Positions 9,470 through 18,510 of a stretch of DNA of 64,000 nucleotides are shown here, in pieces (position 1 is the first letter of the stretch; every line of letters begins with the position of its first letter). Origin of the DNA: Brumimicrobium ulvae (lineage in GTDB: Bacteria; Bacteroidota; Bacteroidia; Flavobacteriales_D; Crocinitomicaceae). The position numbers were made by a program, and so were the translations under genes. The notes beneath the pieces were generated by a model. That model had not been told where the DNA came from, made no database searches, and saw nothing but the letters and a program-made list of their open reading frames with translations. The stretch covers positions 62,001-126,000 of the forward strand of contig NZ_CANNGT010000006.1 in the NCBI RefSeq assembly GCF_947504225.1. The letters run 5' to 3'.

Positions 9470-10690
9470 ATGCAATATAAATTGAATACCATAGAAGAAG
9501 CTATTGAAGACATCAAAGCGGGAAAAGTTGTAATTGTAGTTGACGATGAGGACAGAGAGAATGAGGGTGATTTCTTAACGGCCGCAGAAAATGTAACTCC
9601 AGAAATTATCAACTTTATGGCCACACATGGTCGTGGGTTAATTTGCGCTCCTTTAGTTGAAGACAGGTGTGATGAATTAGGATTAGACCTTATGGTGCAA
9701 TCTAATTCAGCGGCATATGAAACGCCTTTCACAGTATCTGTAGACTTAATCGGTCATGGTTGCACCACTGGAATATCAGCAAGCGATCGATACAAAACAG
9801 TGAAGGCTTTAATTGACCCCAATACAAAACCAGAAGAATTAGGAAAACCTGGACATATCTTTCCATTACGCGCAAAACGAGGAGGAGTATTAAGACGTGC
9901 TGGACATACAGAAGCAGCTATTGATTTAGCTCGACTTGCAGGATTTCAACCCGCTGGATTAATCGTAGAAATATTAAATGAAGATGGTTCAATGGCGCGA
10001 TTGCCTCAATTGGTTAAGATTGCAGAACGTTTTGATGTGAAAATCATTACCATTGAAGATTTAATCAAATATAGATTAAAGAAAGAAAGTCTGGTTGAAC
10101 GTCAAGTTAAAATTCAACTGCCCACTGAGTTTGGAGATTTCGAAATGGTGGCCTATACCGACAAAAATAGTGGTGAGGAACATTTGGCCTTAATTAAAGG
10201 CGAATGGGAAACAGATGAACCTGTTTTAACACGTGTACACAGTTCTTGTATAACTGGAGACATCTTTGGTTCTTGTAGATGTGACTGCGGACCTCAATTG
10301 CACGAGGCTATGCGAATGATTCAAGAAGAAGGAAAAGGAGTTATTGTATACATGAATCAAGAAGGTCGTGGAATTGGAATGATCAACAAACTTAAGGCGT
10401 ATAAGCTTCAAGAAGAAGGTTATGATACAGTACAAGCGAACGAAAAATTAGGATTTAAAGGAGACCAAAGAGATTACGGAATTGGTGCTCAGATTTTACG
10501 CGATTTAAACGTACGTAAAATGCGCTTGATGACCAACAATCCAACAAAGCGAACAGGTCTTATTGGATACGGTTTAGAAGTCGTTGAAAATGTATCTTTA
10601 GAAATTGAAAGCAATAAACACAATAAGTTTTATTTGGAAACCAAGCGTGACCGAATGGGACATACAATAGCGGTAAAAGACAAAAAGTAG
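9470..10690 (+). CDS. ribBA: RibBA: DHBP synthase / GTP cyclohydrolase II
   Basis: Bifunctional first-step enzyme of riboflavin synthesis. The N-terminal domain (about 1-203) is 3,4-dihydroxy-2-butanone-4-phosphate synthase, with the acidic [10 protein letters not shown] motif at 25-34 and the [11 protein letters not shown] segment. The C-terminal domain (about 210-406) is GTP cyclohydrolase II, with zinc ligands Cys260, Cys271 and Cys273 and the QEGRGIG motif. The residue before the first zinc Cys is Ser where the E. coli enzyme has Glu; I believe Ser is usual in this phylum. The 406-residue length is normal. I prefer ATG 9470 over the upstream TTG because a promoter box overlaps that extension. 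A hairpin terminator overlaps the stop codon. Confidence 0.95.
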   Translation: MQYKLNTIEEAIEDIKAGKVVIVVDDEDRENEGDFLTAAENVTPEIINFMATHGRGLICAPLVEDRCDELGLDLMVQSNSAAYETPFTVSVDLIGHGCTTGISASDRYKTVKALIDPNTKPEELGKPGHIFPLRAKRGGVLRRAGHTEAAIDLARLAGFQPAGLIVEILNEDGSMARLPQLVKIAERFDVKIITIEDLIKYRLKKESLVERQVKIQLPTEFGDFEMVAYTDKNSGEEHLALIKGEWETDEPVLTRVHSSCITGDIFGSCRCDCGPQLHEAMRMIQEEGKGVIVYMNQEGRGIGMINKLKAYKLQEEGYDTVQANEKLGFKGDQRDYGIGAQILRDLNVRKMRLMTNNPTKRTGLIGYGLEVVENVSLEIESNKHNKFYLETKRDRMGHTIAVKDKK

Positions 10691-10713
10691 GGACTTCCCT
10701 ACTTTTTTTTTAT
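10682..10713. terminator. Bidirectional terminator after ribBA
   Basis: AAAAAGTAGG (10682-10691) pairs with CCTACTTTTT (10698-10707), with a further G-C pair closing a short loop, followed by a T-run to 10711. The A-run on the left arm makes it work in both directions, serving ribBA and the converging small membrane-protein gene. It includes the ribBA stop codon. Confidence 0.85.
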
Positions 10714-10958
10714 TCTTTATTTTCCTTTTCTTCTTTCTCTTGACGAATGATTTCGTCTCTGTTTTTATGAATTCGTTTAGACCAGGTCCTGGTAAGAATT
10801 AACGCAAGTATGATCACAGCTCCGATTATCATCGCCGTTGGAGACTCCCAAAAATTAGTCTGTTCTTTATCATTTTGGGTAACATGTTGTGGTGTTTGTG
10901 CTACAACAGTTAACCCCATCCATAAAAAAGCCAATAGTATATTTAATTTATTTCTCAT
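10710..10958 (-). CDS. Small membrane protein with signal-like N-terminus
   Basis: An 82-residue protein of unknown function. A signal-like hydrophobic stretch (residues 6-20, ending near VVAQ) is followed by a short polar linker, a single membrane segment (about 42-60) and a charged tail rich in Glu and Lys. The arrangement resembles small accessory subunits of membrane complexes, but no family motif is evident. It lies 37 bases downstream of apbE on the same strand and could be co-transcribed with it. The T-rich terminator overlaps its stop region. Confidence 0.6.
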   Translation of the reverse strand: MRNKLNILLAFLWMGLTVVAQTPQHVTQNDKEQTNFWESPTAMIIGAVIILALILTRTWSKRIHKNRDEIIRQEKEEKENKE

Positions 10959-10995
10959 ACCTACAATGTAATAAAAATTATTTGGAGTACCCAGA

Positions 10996-12153
10996 TTATT
11001 TCATTAAATATTGCGTCATTCCTTTGCTGTAAGCCCTTTCAATTCTACCGCTACCGCCATCGAAAAGTAAATACGCTTCCAAATTCAATTCAGGATGCTT
11101 TTTGATCAAGTCCAAAGATTTCTCGACCCCCATTACCATAAACGCAGTTGCATAAGCATCTGCCTTTGCTGCATCATCAGCAATTACAGTTGCACTAAGA
11201 ATGTGATGTCGAACTGGTCTTCCAGTAACTGGACTTAAGGTGTGACTGTACTTTTTTCCATCCAAGACATAAAAATCCCTATAATTCCCTGATGTTGCCA
11301 CAGCACGATCACTAACTTCAATATAATTTTCTAAATCTCGTTTTGAAAGGCCTTCATTCCCTGTATTTACTTCCACAGGTTCGTCAACACCTATCACCCA
11401 CTTGGTGCCCCTATCGTTCATTCCTTTCACACGAATTTCACCCCCCACTTCAATGAAGTAGCTCTGATGACCTTTGCCATCAAGATAATCTGCAAGCACA
11501 TCAACGGCCTGACCTTTTGCGATAGCATTAAACACCAATTTAAAGCGAGGGTCTAATTTTGTTAAAACACCATCATTATAACTGTAGTGATCATTGTTAT
11601 CAAACCCGACGAAATTCAATACACTATCTATCTCAACCGCTGTAGGTGCTTTCTCAATGTCCTTAAAAAATCCCCACAAACTGACCAATGGATAAACGGT
11701 TGGGTCAAACGCTCCTTCTGTGTAGTCGTATACTTCTTGACTCAACTCAAAACAAGATTGAAAGTACAAAGTTGAATTAAGATCAATACTAGAATTAGAT
11801 GCGTTAAATTGACTAATTAAAGAAGCGTCAATATAAGTTGATAATTCAGCATTAAACCCTTCAAACAACTCCTCTATTTCCATAGGAGCAGCCTTCAAAG
11901 AGTCTTCCCCTGTTTTAATTACAAAAGTGGTACCCAATGCTTTTCCCTTAATACTAGTTTTATTCTCCAACCAAACATTTTTGGTGTTGGGAACTTGTGT
12001 TTTTTGAATGGTTTTGTTTTGTGGTTTATTGGACTTTTCAGGTGCAGTACAAGAACTTATTCCTATCATAAAGACCATCCACAAGTAGAATGAAGATTCT
12101 AGAAAAAACTTTTTTCTAATAGTGTTTTTCCAACTTGGCGTTTTCTGTTCCAT
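10996..12153 (-). CDS. apbE: FAD:protein FMN transferase, lipoprotein (ApbE)
   Basis: ApbE attaches FMN from FAD to Thr/Ser of target proteins such as NqrB/NqrC or RnfG outside the inner membrane. The 385-residue protein has a long polar N-terminus, a hydrophobic segment ending GISSC (lipobox Cys near 35), then family motifs: FNAIAKGQAVDVLADYL near 215, EVGGEIRVKG near 242, ATSGNYRDFYV near 290, KYSHTLSPVTGRPV near 304 and the DAAKADAYATAFMVMG metal-binding segment near 333. The start overlaps the upstream giant gene by 38 bases; internal Mets at 12078 and 12069 would leave too short a signal, so I kept the outer start. No Nqr or Rnf genes are in the window, so its target is elsewhere. Confidence 0.92.
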   Translation of the reverse strand: MEQKTPSWKNTIRKKFFLESSFYLWMVFMIGISSCTAPEKSNKPQNKTIQKTQVPNTKNVWLENKTSIKGKALGTTFVIKTGEDSLKAAPMEIEELFEGFNAELSTYIDASLISQFNASNSSIDLNSTLYFQSCFELSQEVYDYTEGAFDPTVYPLVSLWGFFKDIEKAPTAVEIDSVLNFVGFDNNDHYSYNDGVLTKLDPRFKLVFNAIAKGQAVDVLADYLDGKGHQSYFIEVGGEIRVKGMNDRGTKWVIGVDEPVEVNTGNEGLSKRDLENYIEVSDRAVATSGNYRDFYVLDGKKYSHTLSPVTGRPVRHHILSATVIADDAAKADAYATAFMVMGVEKSLDLIKKHPELNLEAYLLFDGGSGRIERAYSKGMTQYLMK

Positions 12154-15100
12154 TAATCCAACTTTGCTCTGTTACAGGCATACCGTTCTTACTGTACGTT
12201 AAGCCATTTCTACTCTGAATTCTAATATAAACATCTCCTCTTCCATTTTGAACAACAAAACGACGGGTAACAATCTTTACTGGAATTCCATCTTTATCTT
12301 TTCGGATATAATTTTCTTGAGAAACACCTTCAGGATATTCATCACCAAGAGTGTTTGCTATTGCCTCATTAAAAGTCAGTTTATTCTCCTCCAATTGATT
12401 CACCAATTCTTGTGTCTTGAACTTATCTCTTTTAGAAGCCTCATCGCGCAATTGAGCTTGACTATCAATGCTTGCATTTAAACCTTTCACATCTTCGTAG
12501 TTCTCCTTAACTTTTTCTGCTTTGATCTCATTCGCTAACTCCTCTTGCTTTTTAATTCGTTCAATTTCGTTAACTGTGTTATTTCGCTGTGTTTTTTCAT
12601 CTTGATTTCTCAACTCGCTGGCACGCTCCATTGCATCTTGCTGATCCTTTACATGCTCGTTAATCAATGCTAAATCTTCTCTTTGTTGTTGCCCTTGTTC
12701 ATCCTGCATATTTTGAACCGTTTCAACTTCCTTTATGGTGTTTTGGGTTTCAGCATACTGCTTATTCGAACGGACAAGCATTTGTTCAACCTCTTTCTGA
12801 TCCATTTCTTTCAATACTTCCAAAGCCAATTGTCTCGCATCGTCTTTCCCCTCTTTTGATTGGTCAAATTGATTAGAAGCAGCAGTATATTGACTATCAA
12901 TTAACAATTGTTCTTGATAAGCTTCATCAGTCTCTTGGTCAAACTTACGTTGCAAGGCAGCATCTAAAACATAAATATCATCTTGTAATTGTTGATGAAT
13001 GGCGTTTTTTTCTTCCGTAGATTCAGCAACTTTCATTTCAGCTAAAAGCGCTTCATCTTGAATTTGTACCACTTGATCATACTCTGCAGTACTCTCTTCA
13101 AATGACCTTAACTCTCTGCCTTTAATGATTTCATCCACTTTGACTTCATCGTCTTTACGTTGTTCTTCACTTAAAAGGAAAAAAGCATCTTGTTGCTTAT
13201 CTATTTTTAGAATTTCCTCTTCTGTGGATGTTACCCTCACTTGGTGATGCGCTGCTTCGGCTGTATTTTGAATTTCCCTAGCTTCTTCTACACCTTTAAT
13301 TCTCTCAATAGTTTCAACATGGTCGTGGGTTAATTGCTGTCTTAATTCATCCATTCCATCGTTGATGTAAACAATGTTTTGGTTTGCTCTCAAGGCCGCT
13401 CCTCGTTCAAATAAATTATTTTGGTTGCTTCTGATTTCCAAATTGAACTCCTCATTGTCAACCTGCTCAATAAAGACCCTTAATTTATCGTGTTCATCAA
13501 TCGTTATCTGATCTCTTCGGTCTTTTATAGATAAAATTTCATTTTCATAAGCAACACGCTCTTCAAAATCAGTAGCAGACCTTTCTTCTGCCAAACCTTC
13601 GTTTCTTCTCAATTCTTTTTGAACCGACTCCAACTTCATCTGCTCCCTTTGCCTTGCTCCTGCTTCCAACAAGGCCGCTCCTTCAATAATAGAAATATTC
13701 TCTTCCTCTCCTAGGTATTCGACTGTACTTTCTGTTTTTACGTTACCATTAAGAATCGCTGTAATTTCAGCTATCTTATCTACTGGATATTGGTCATAGC
13801 TTCTTAATTTAATTGCTCTTTCATAAAGACTGATTGCTTTATCATAATTTTCATCATCGAAATACTCATCCGCTTTAGTCAAGATTTTTTGATAACGAAC
13901 GTTATCCCCTCTTTCCGTTTTCTCTTTCGCTTTAACCACACTTAACTGCATACGGTCATTCGCATACACACTATTCGGGTCAATTTGAAGTGCTTTTTCG
14001 TATTCTTTTTTGGCATCAATAAAGTTTTCTTGATCAAACATGGCATCAGCTGCCGCAATACGTTCATTAAATCGCTCTAATCGTTCTGCTTCTTCTTTTT
14101 CTATTTTATCCAAATTATTAAGGATCTGCTCAACTTCATCTACTTTATCTTTAGCATAAGAATCATTTTCCTGAACAGACAATGCCGACTTATATGCTCC
14201 AAGTGCCTCTTGATATTGCTTATTGGCAAAATATGCATCCGCCTGATCGATGAAATTTTGATATTCTTGGTTCACAGAGTTATTCGCTATATCCTCAATG
14301 TTTTTTAGAGCCAATTGAATTTGCGATTTTGGATATTCTTCATCTTCTTTAACCTTTAGGGCATCATTGTAGAAGGCAATACTTTCCTCATAATTCTTGT
14401 TGTCAAATGCCAAATCTGCTTTATTTATCAAATTCGTATATTGCGTATCTTCTGCATTCTGCGAGGCTATTTGGTCTAACAAAGCCTGGTATTCACTGAT
14501 TTTAGTTTTAGGATATTGTTCGTTAGGCTTTAAATTAGAAGCTGCTTTTAAATAATCAATAGCGTTTTGGTATTTAAAGTCTTGTGCGGCTACATTTGCC
14601 AATTCTAACTGCTCTTGGTACTGACGGTCAAGTTCAGCCAATGCACCTTCTTGTTCTTTTGCTTCCTCAATTTGTCGCAATAACTCATCGATTTCTACAA
14701 TCTTATTTTGAGGTAAGGATGCATTTGGTCTCATACTTTGAGCCTGAACATAAATGGCTTTAGCTTCTTCTAAAGTAGGAATGTGATTGTTGTTCGAAAG
14801 GGCTTCATCAAATTTAGTTTGTCCTGAATTTAATAAAGCCATGTATTGCTCCTCCTCAGACTGAAGTCCTTTAATTAACTCTTTTGCCTGATTTTTTAGT
14901 TGAGTCGCTTCAGGATCCAACGGTTTTTCAATTAAAGCATCGTCAAAAAACTTAATGGCAGCTGAATAATCTTTATTAGAAAGGGCTTTGTTTCCTTCCA
15001 CCATAGCTGCGTTATAACGCTCATTTTTTTCAGCTAACTGATTCTTTTGATCAATCTTTTGTAGCATATCTGCAATTCGACTTTTTGCTACAGCATCATT

Positions 15101-17515
15101 TTCTTTAAGATTCAAAGCTTCGTTGAAAGCAGTCATCGCTTTTTCATATTCTTCCGCCGCTGCGAACGATTCTCCTTCAGCCATTTTTGCTTCATATGCC
15201 AATTCTGCTTCTTGATTATTGGCTTCCTCAGCTTCTTTTTGCGCAATCAATTCTAAACTGGTTCTAATTTCAGCATCTTCATTAATGGCAAGTGCAGCTT
15301 CAAATTTATCTTTGGCTCCTGCCCAATTCTTTTGCGCCATCAAGACATTTGCTTCTTGTTTCAACTGAGCGAATTGTTCTTCCTTAGATTGTTGAGTGTC
15401 AAACTCCTCTTTACTGGTTTTGGCAGCAGTCAATAGAGCTTTAACATCTTCACGGTTTCCATCTAATTGAATAGCTTCTTCATATTTTAGGATCGCTTCA
15501 TTCCATTTGTTTTGTGCCTTTAATGTTGTCGCTTGATCCATCAACACCTGAATCTCTTCTGCAATCCGCTCTTGATTTCCTAGTTGTTCTTGTTTAGCTC
15601 TTATGGCTTCAATTCTGTCGTTAACATGCGGACGGTCATTAAAAATTCCTTTTGCTGCAATATATTTTGTTTTGGCCTCTTCCCAATTTTCGTCGTTAAA
15701 AGCTTGATCCGCCTCATTCACCAACTGATTAAACTCAGCTTCTTTAGCGGCCTTATTTTGCTTTTCATTCAATAATGCTTCAGTTCTTCCTTTACCTTCA
15801 ATAGCAGTAGCGTTTTGAGCATCTAAAGTTAAAACAGCTTCAAAATCAACAAGTGCATCTGTATAGTTTTCACTGCTCAACTTTTCTTCTGCACTGGCTA
15901 GTAAAGCAGCAATTTGATTGGCTTTTTCTTGATCCGCAGCTGCCGCTTCTTTCTGCGCCATTAAAGCTTCGGCATTTGCTTTTCCCGCAATCGCTTCTGC
16001 ATTTTGACTATCCAAACCTAAAACAACATTATAATCGGCAATCGCTCCGGTAAAATCTTCATTTTGTATTTTTGTTGCCGCACTTGAAAGTAATTCAGAG
16101 ATTTGATTTTGCTGAGCCATTTGAGCTTGTTGCTGCTCAAGGGCCTCTTGGGCATTATCACGTTTGACCACAACAGTATTGTCTTGCAGTAACCCTAAAG
16201 CTTCGTTGTATTTATCTACTGCTGACTGATAATTTTCGGCAGTAACTTGCTCATCTCCTTCAGCAACCAATTGATTGAAAGCTTCAATATTAGCGTTGGC
16301 CGCTTGTTGCTCTTCAAGTTTTGTTGTAGCCATGCTTATTCTTTCCACAGGATAAGTTGCTGCACTTTCATAGGTAATCGCTTCCTTATACTTCTCTATA
16401 GCTCCCGCATAATCTTCCTTATCGAACAAAGCATCCGCAGCCTCTATGGCTTTATTATAATTCTCTCTACGTTCTCTTTCTGCCGACTGAGCATCCAATT
16501 GATCCGCTATCGTTTTTAACCTATCTTTAGGATATTGTTCATTAGGGAGCACTCGGCTAGCCGCTTGATATTTATCACGAGCAGCTTGTAAACTATTCTG
16601 TTTAAAGAATCCATCTGCTTGCTGAATCAGTTTATCGTATTCTTCTTGCTTGGCGGCATTGGCTTGTAATTCCTTAAGTTCTTCAATTTTATCTTTTGGA
16701 TATTGCTCATCCGATTTCATGGCGCTTGCTTCGCTGTATTTAGCAATTGCTTTATCATATTCTTTATTACTGGCTAGGTTATCTGCCGCTTCAATCAAAT
16801 TCAAATACGCCTGATTATCTTGCTGGAACGCCAATTCCTCTTCCGCTTTTTTCTGCAGTAAGGCTTCAATTTCGATTAATCTGTTGTTGGGATGTTTTTC
16901 TGCTTGCTTATCGGGGACTTGCAGAGCAGCTACATATTTATCTAATGCTTGTTCGTATTTCTTTTCATTGTAAAGTTGATCTGCCTCTTGAATTAAAGCA
17001 TTGTACTTTGCTTCATTTTGACCAGACGCCTGCTCCGCCTCTTCCAACTTATCTATAATTTTCTTTTTAGTTCGATTTGTTGGACCTGGATCATAAGTCA
17101 TACGGTCTCGGTCAAAGTACCATTCCACAACAGGTTCTGTTTTCAAAAAGGAAAAATCAGCGTCCCTCTCTGTAAATAAATCAATATCAATGGGCGGGAA
17201 TATATTTCCTCCTGGGGGCATGTCCTCTTCAAATACCTTAACAACATCAACTTTAATTATTTTGGTAACATACCCAGGTTTAGAATATTCTATAGTAAAC
17301 GCTTTACCAGGTGAAAACTCTACCCTATAATTGCCATTAGATTTTGTTACATGCTTATAAACTTCTGCACCATTTTCTAGAACACGAATGGTAACACCTG
17401 ACATAGATTTTTTTGTATCCATATCAGAAACCTTCCCTTCATAGGTAACTTTTTGCCCAAAAGAAAAGGCAATGCTGAACAATAGAACCGTTATGACTGA
17501 GAAAAGATATTTCAT
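12116..17515 (-). CDS. Giant secreted TPR-repeat protein with CarboxypepD_reg-like domain
   Basis: A 1799-residue exported protein. Residues 1-20 are a signal peptide. Residues 22-100 form a carboxypeptidase-regulatory-like beta domain. From about 167 to 1255 I count 18 TPR-like units of 50-65 residues with the pattern Y-x3-I-x2-A-D-x6-N-Y-x2-A-I-x-K-Y-x-E-A, many followed by N-E-Q-Y-P-K-D. Residues 1265-1720 are highly charged helix, probably coiled coil, rich in Glu, Gln and Lys. A compact C-terminus (about 1720-1799) begins GDEYPEGVSQENY and ends in a beta-rich segment. Shorter proteins with a similar plan occur in Bacteroidota, sometimes near gliding or secretion genes. A periplasmic or outer-membrane scaffold is the natural guess. 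apbE overlaps its 3' end. Confidence 0.85.
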   Translation of the reverse strand: MKYLFSVITVLLFSIAFSFGQKVTYEGKVSDMDTKKSMSGVTIRVLENGAEVYKHVTKSNGNYRVEFSPGKAFTIEYSKPGYVTKIIKVDVVKVFEEDMPPGGNIFPPIDIDLFTERDADFSFLKTEPVVEWYFDRDRMTYDPGPTNRTKKKIIDKLEEAEQASGQNEAKYNALIQEADQLYNEKKYEQALDKYVAALQVPDKQAEKHPNNRLIEIEALLQKKAEEELAFQQDNQAYLNLIEAADNLASNKEYDKAIAKYSEASAMKSDEQYPKDKIEELKELQANAAKQEEYDKLIQQADGFFKQNSLQAARDKYQAASRVLPNEQYPKDRLKTIADQLDAQSAERERRENYNKAIEAADALFDKEDYAGAIEKYKEAITYESAATYPVERISMATTKLEEQQAANANIEAFNQLVAEGDEQVTAENYQSAVDKYNEALGLLQDNTVVVKRDNAQEALEQQQAQMAQQNQISELLSSAATKIQNEDFTGAIADYNVVLGLDSQNAEAIAGKANAEALMAQKEAAAADQEKANQIAALLASAEEKLSSENYTDALVDFEAVLTLDAQNATAIEGKGRTEALLNEKQNKAAKEAEFNQLVNEADQAFNDENWEEAKTKYIAAKGIFNDRPHVNDRIEAIRAKQEQLGNQERIAEEIQVLMDQATTLKAQNKWNEAILKYEEAIQLDGNREDVKALLTAAKTSKEEFDTQQSKEEQFAQLKQEANVLMAQKNWAGAKDKFEAALAINEDAEIRTSLELIAQKEAEEANNQEAELAYEAKMAEGESFAAAEEYEKAMTAFNEALNLKENDAVAKSRIADMLQKIDQKNQLAEKNERYNAAMVEGNKALSNKDYSAAIKFFDDALIEKPLDPEATQLKNQAKELIKGLQSEEEQYMALLNSGQTKFDEALSNNNHIPTLEEAKAIYVQAQSMRPNASLPQNKIVEIDELLRQIEEAKEQEGALAELDRQYQEQLELANVAAQDFKYQNAIDYLKAASNLKPNEQYPKTKISEYQALLDQIASQNAEDTQYTNLINKADLAFDNKNYEESIAFYNDALKVKEDEEYPKSQIQLALKNIEDIANNSVNQEYQNFIDQADAYFANKQYQEALGAYKSALSVQENDSYAKDKVDEVEQILNNLDKIEKEEAERLERFNERIAAADAMFDQENFIDAKKEYEKALQIDPNSVYANDRMQLSVVKAKEKTERGDNVRYQKILTKADEYFDDENYDKAISLYERAIKLRSYDQYPVDKIAEITAILNGNVKTESTVEYLGEEENISIIEGAALLEAGARQREQMKLESVQKELRRNEGLAEERSATDFEERVAYENEILSIKDRRDQITIDEHDKLRVFIEQVDNEEFNLEIRSNQNNLFERGAALRANQNIVYINDGMDELRQQLTHDHVETIERIKGVEEAREIQNTAEAAHHQVRVTSTEEEILKIDKQQDAFFLLSEEQRKDDEVKVDEIIKGRELRSFEESTAEYDQVVQIQDEALLAEMKVAESTEEKNAIHQQLQDDIYVLDAALQRKFDQETDEAYQEQLLIDSQYTAASNQFDQSKEGKDDARQLALEVLKEMDQKEVEQMLVRSNKQYAETQNTIKEVETVQNMQDEQGQQQREDLALINEHVKDQQDAMERASELRNQDEKTQRNNTVNEIERIKKQEELANEIKAEKVKENYEDVKGLNASIDSQAQLRDEASKRDKFKTQELVNQLEENKLTFNEAIANTLGDEYPEGVSQENYIRKDKDGIPVKIVTRRFVVQNGRGDVYIRIQSRNGLTYSKNGMPVTEQSWINGTENAKLEKHY

Positions 17516-17528
17516 TTATTAGTATATA

Positions 17529-17565
17529 GAACGTAATCTAGTACAATCTGTTACATGTTACGTTC
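17529..17565. repeat. Inverted repeat upstream of the giant TPR gene
   Basis: GAACGTAA (17529-17536) and TTACGTTC (17558-17565) form a perfect 8-base inverted repeat with a 21-base spacer, 14 to 50 bases upstream of the minus-strand start at 17515. It could be an operator or a 5'-UTR hairpin. The right arm sits next to another GTTAC copy. Confidence 0.4.
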
Positions 17566-17714
17566 AATTTCATAGTTTAACATACAAATATCGTTAAAAA
17601 TAAAATAAATCAGGCGATTTTATCCAAAGGATGTTCTAACAATTAAATCACGCGGCAAAAAGACCTGATAAACACCAGTTTATAATCAAGTCAATCTTGA
17701 GTTCTTGTAAAGAT

Positions 17715-17722
17715 TACTTTTG
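17715..17722 (+). promoter_or_regulatory. Putative -7 box upstream of comB-like gene
   Basis: TACTTTTG matches TAnnTTTG 40 bases before the chosen start at 17762. A TTG at 17697-17699 is too close (15-base spacing) to be a classic -33 element, so the promoter is only half supported. Confidence 0.35.
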
Positions 17723-17761
17723 TCTCGTCTACTATTTATGGAAATTCATTACTTTCGCTGC

Positions 17762-18484
17762 ATGCAAAAGAAATTTATTGAGGTGTGTTATACCCCGGGA
17801 GATTACGAATATTATAAAGGACGCTTTGACATTGTGGTAGTAATCGATGTATTGCGTGCAACAACAGCTATTTGTTCGGCCATTGACAACGGAGTGAATA
17901 GTGTTATCCCTGTATCTACAATTGAAGAAGCGAAGGCTTACCAAGACAAAGGTTTTTTAGTCGGCGCAGAAAGACAAGGAGAAATCGTAGAAGGTTTTGA
18001 CTTTGGTAATTCCCCTTACAGTTATATGAAGCCAGCACTAAAAGGGAAAGACATAGTACTGTCAACCACTAATGGAACTCGCGCCATCAATATTGCAAAA
18101 GAAGCGCCAACAGTAGTAATTGGGGCTTTAACTAACCTTGATTACCTGATTGACTGGTTGATACAACAAGAGCAAAACGTTGTTTGTCTATGTTCAGGTT
18201 GGAAAGATAAATTCAACTTAGAAGATACCATTTGCGGAGGAGCAATTGCAGAAGGTTTATTGAAAACAGGGAAATTCACATCCGATGACGATTCTTCAGT
18301 AGCAGCGAAATACCTTTATCTTGCAGCAAAAGACAATTATTTTGGATTCTTAAAAGCAAGTTCACATAGAAGAAGATTAAAAAGATTAAATTTGAATGAA
18401 GATATTAAATTTTGTCTTACCCCTAATCAAATGAAGGTTATTCCAATTTTAAAAGGAAATAGAATTGAAAAATTAAGCCTTTAG
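17762..18484 (+). CDS. ComB-like 2-phosphosulfolactate phosphatase
   Basis: Member of the ComB family, whose archaeal founder dephosphorylates 2-phosphosulfolactate in coenzyme M synthesis. Conserved blocks are VVVIDVLRATTAICSAIDNG near 23, GAERQGEIVEGFDFGNSP near 66 and LSTTNGTRAI near 97, all typical of the magnesium-dependent active site. I chose the ATG at 17762 (240 residues, MQKKFIEVCYTPGD), which fits family length; an ATG at 17738 and a TTG at 17720 lie in frame upstream, the latter inside a promoter box. No ComA, ComC or other coenzyme M genes are nearby, so in this organism the substrate may be another phosphate ester. The PLD-type lipoprotein gene follows after 26 bases. Confidence 0.85.
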   Translation: MQKKFIEVCYTPGDYEYYKGRFDIVVVIDVLRATTAICSAIDNGVNSVIPVSTIEEAKAYQDKGFLVGAERQGEIVEGFDFGNSPYSYMKPALKGKDIVLSTTNGTRAINIAKEAPTVVIGALTNLDYLIDWLIQQEQNVVCLCSGWKDKFNLEDTICGGAIAEGLLKTGKFTSDDDSSVAAKYLYLAAKDNYFGFLKASSHRRRLKRLNLNEDIKFCLTPNQMKVIPILKGNRIEKLSL

Positions 18485-18510
18485 TTGATTAGTGAATTTT
18501 TAATCAGCAC

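Noticed and set aside
13860-17020. Repetitive DNA
   Set aside because: The periodicity is at protein level (TPR-like units of 50-65 residues); I see no long near-identical nucleotide repeats.
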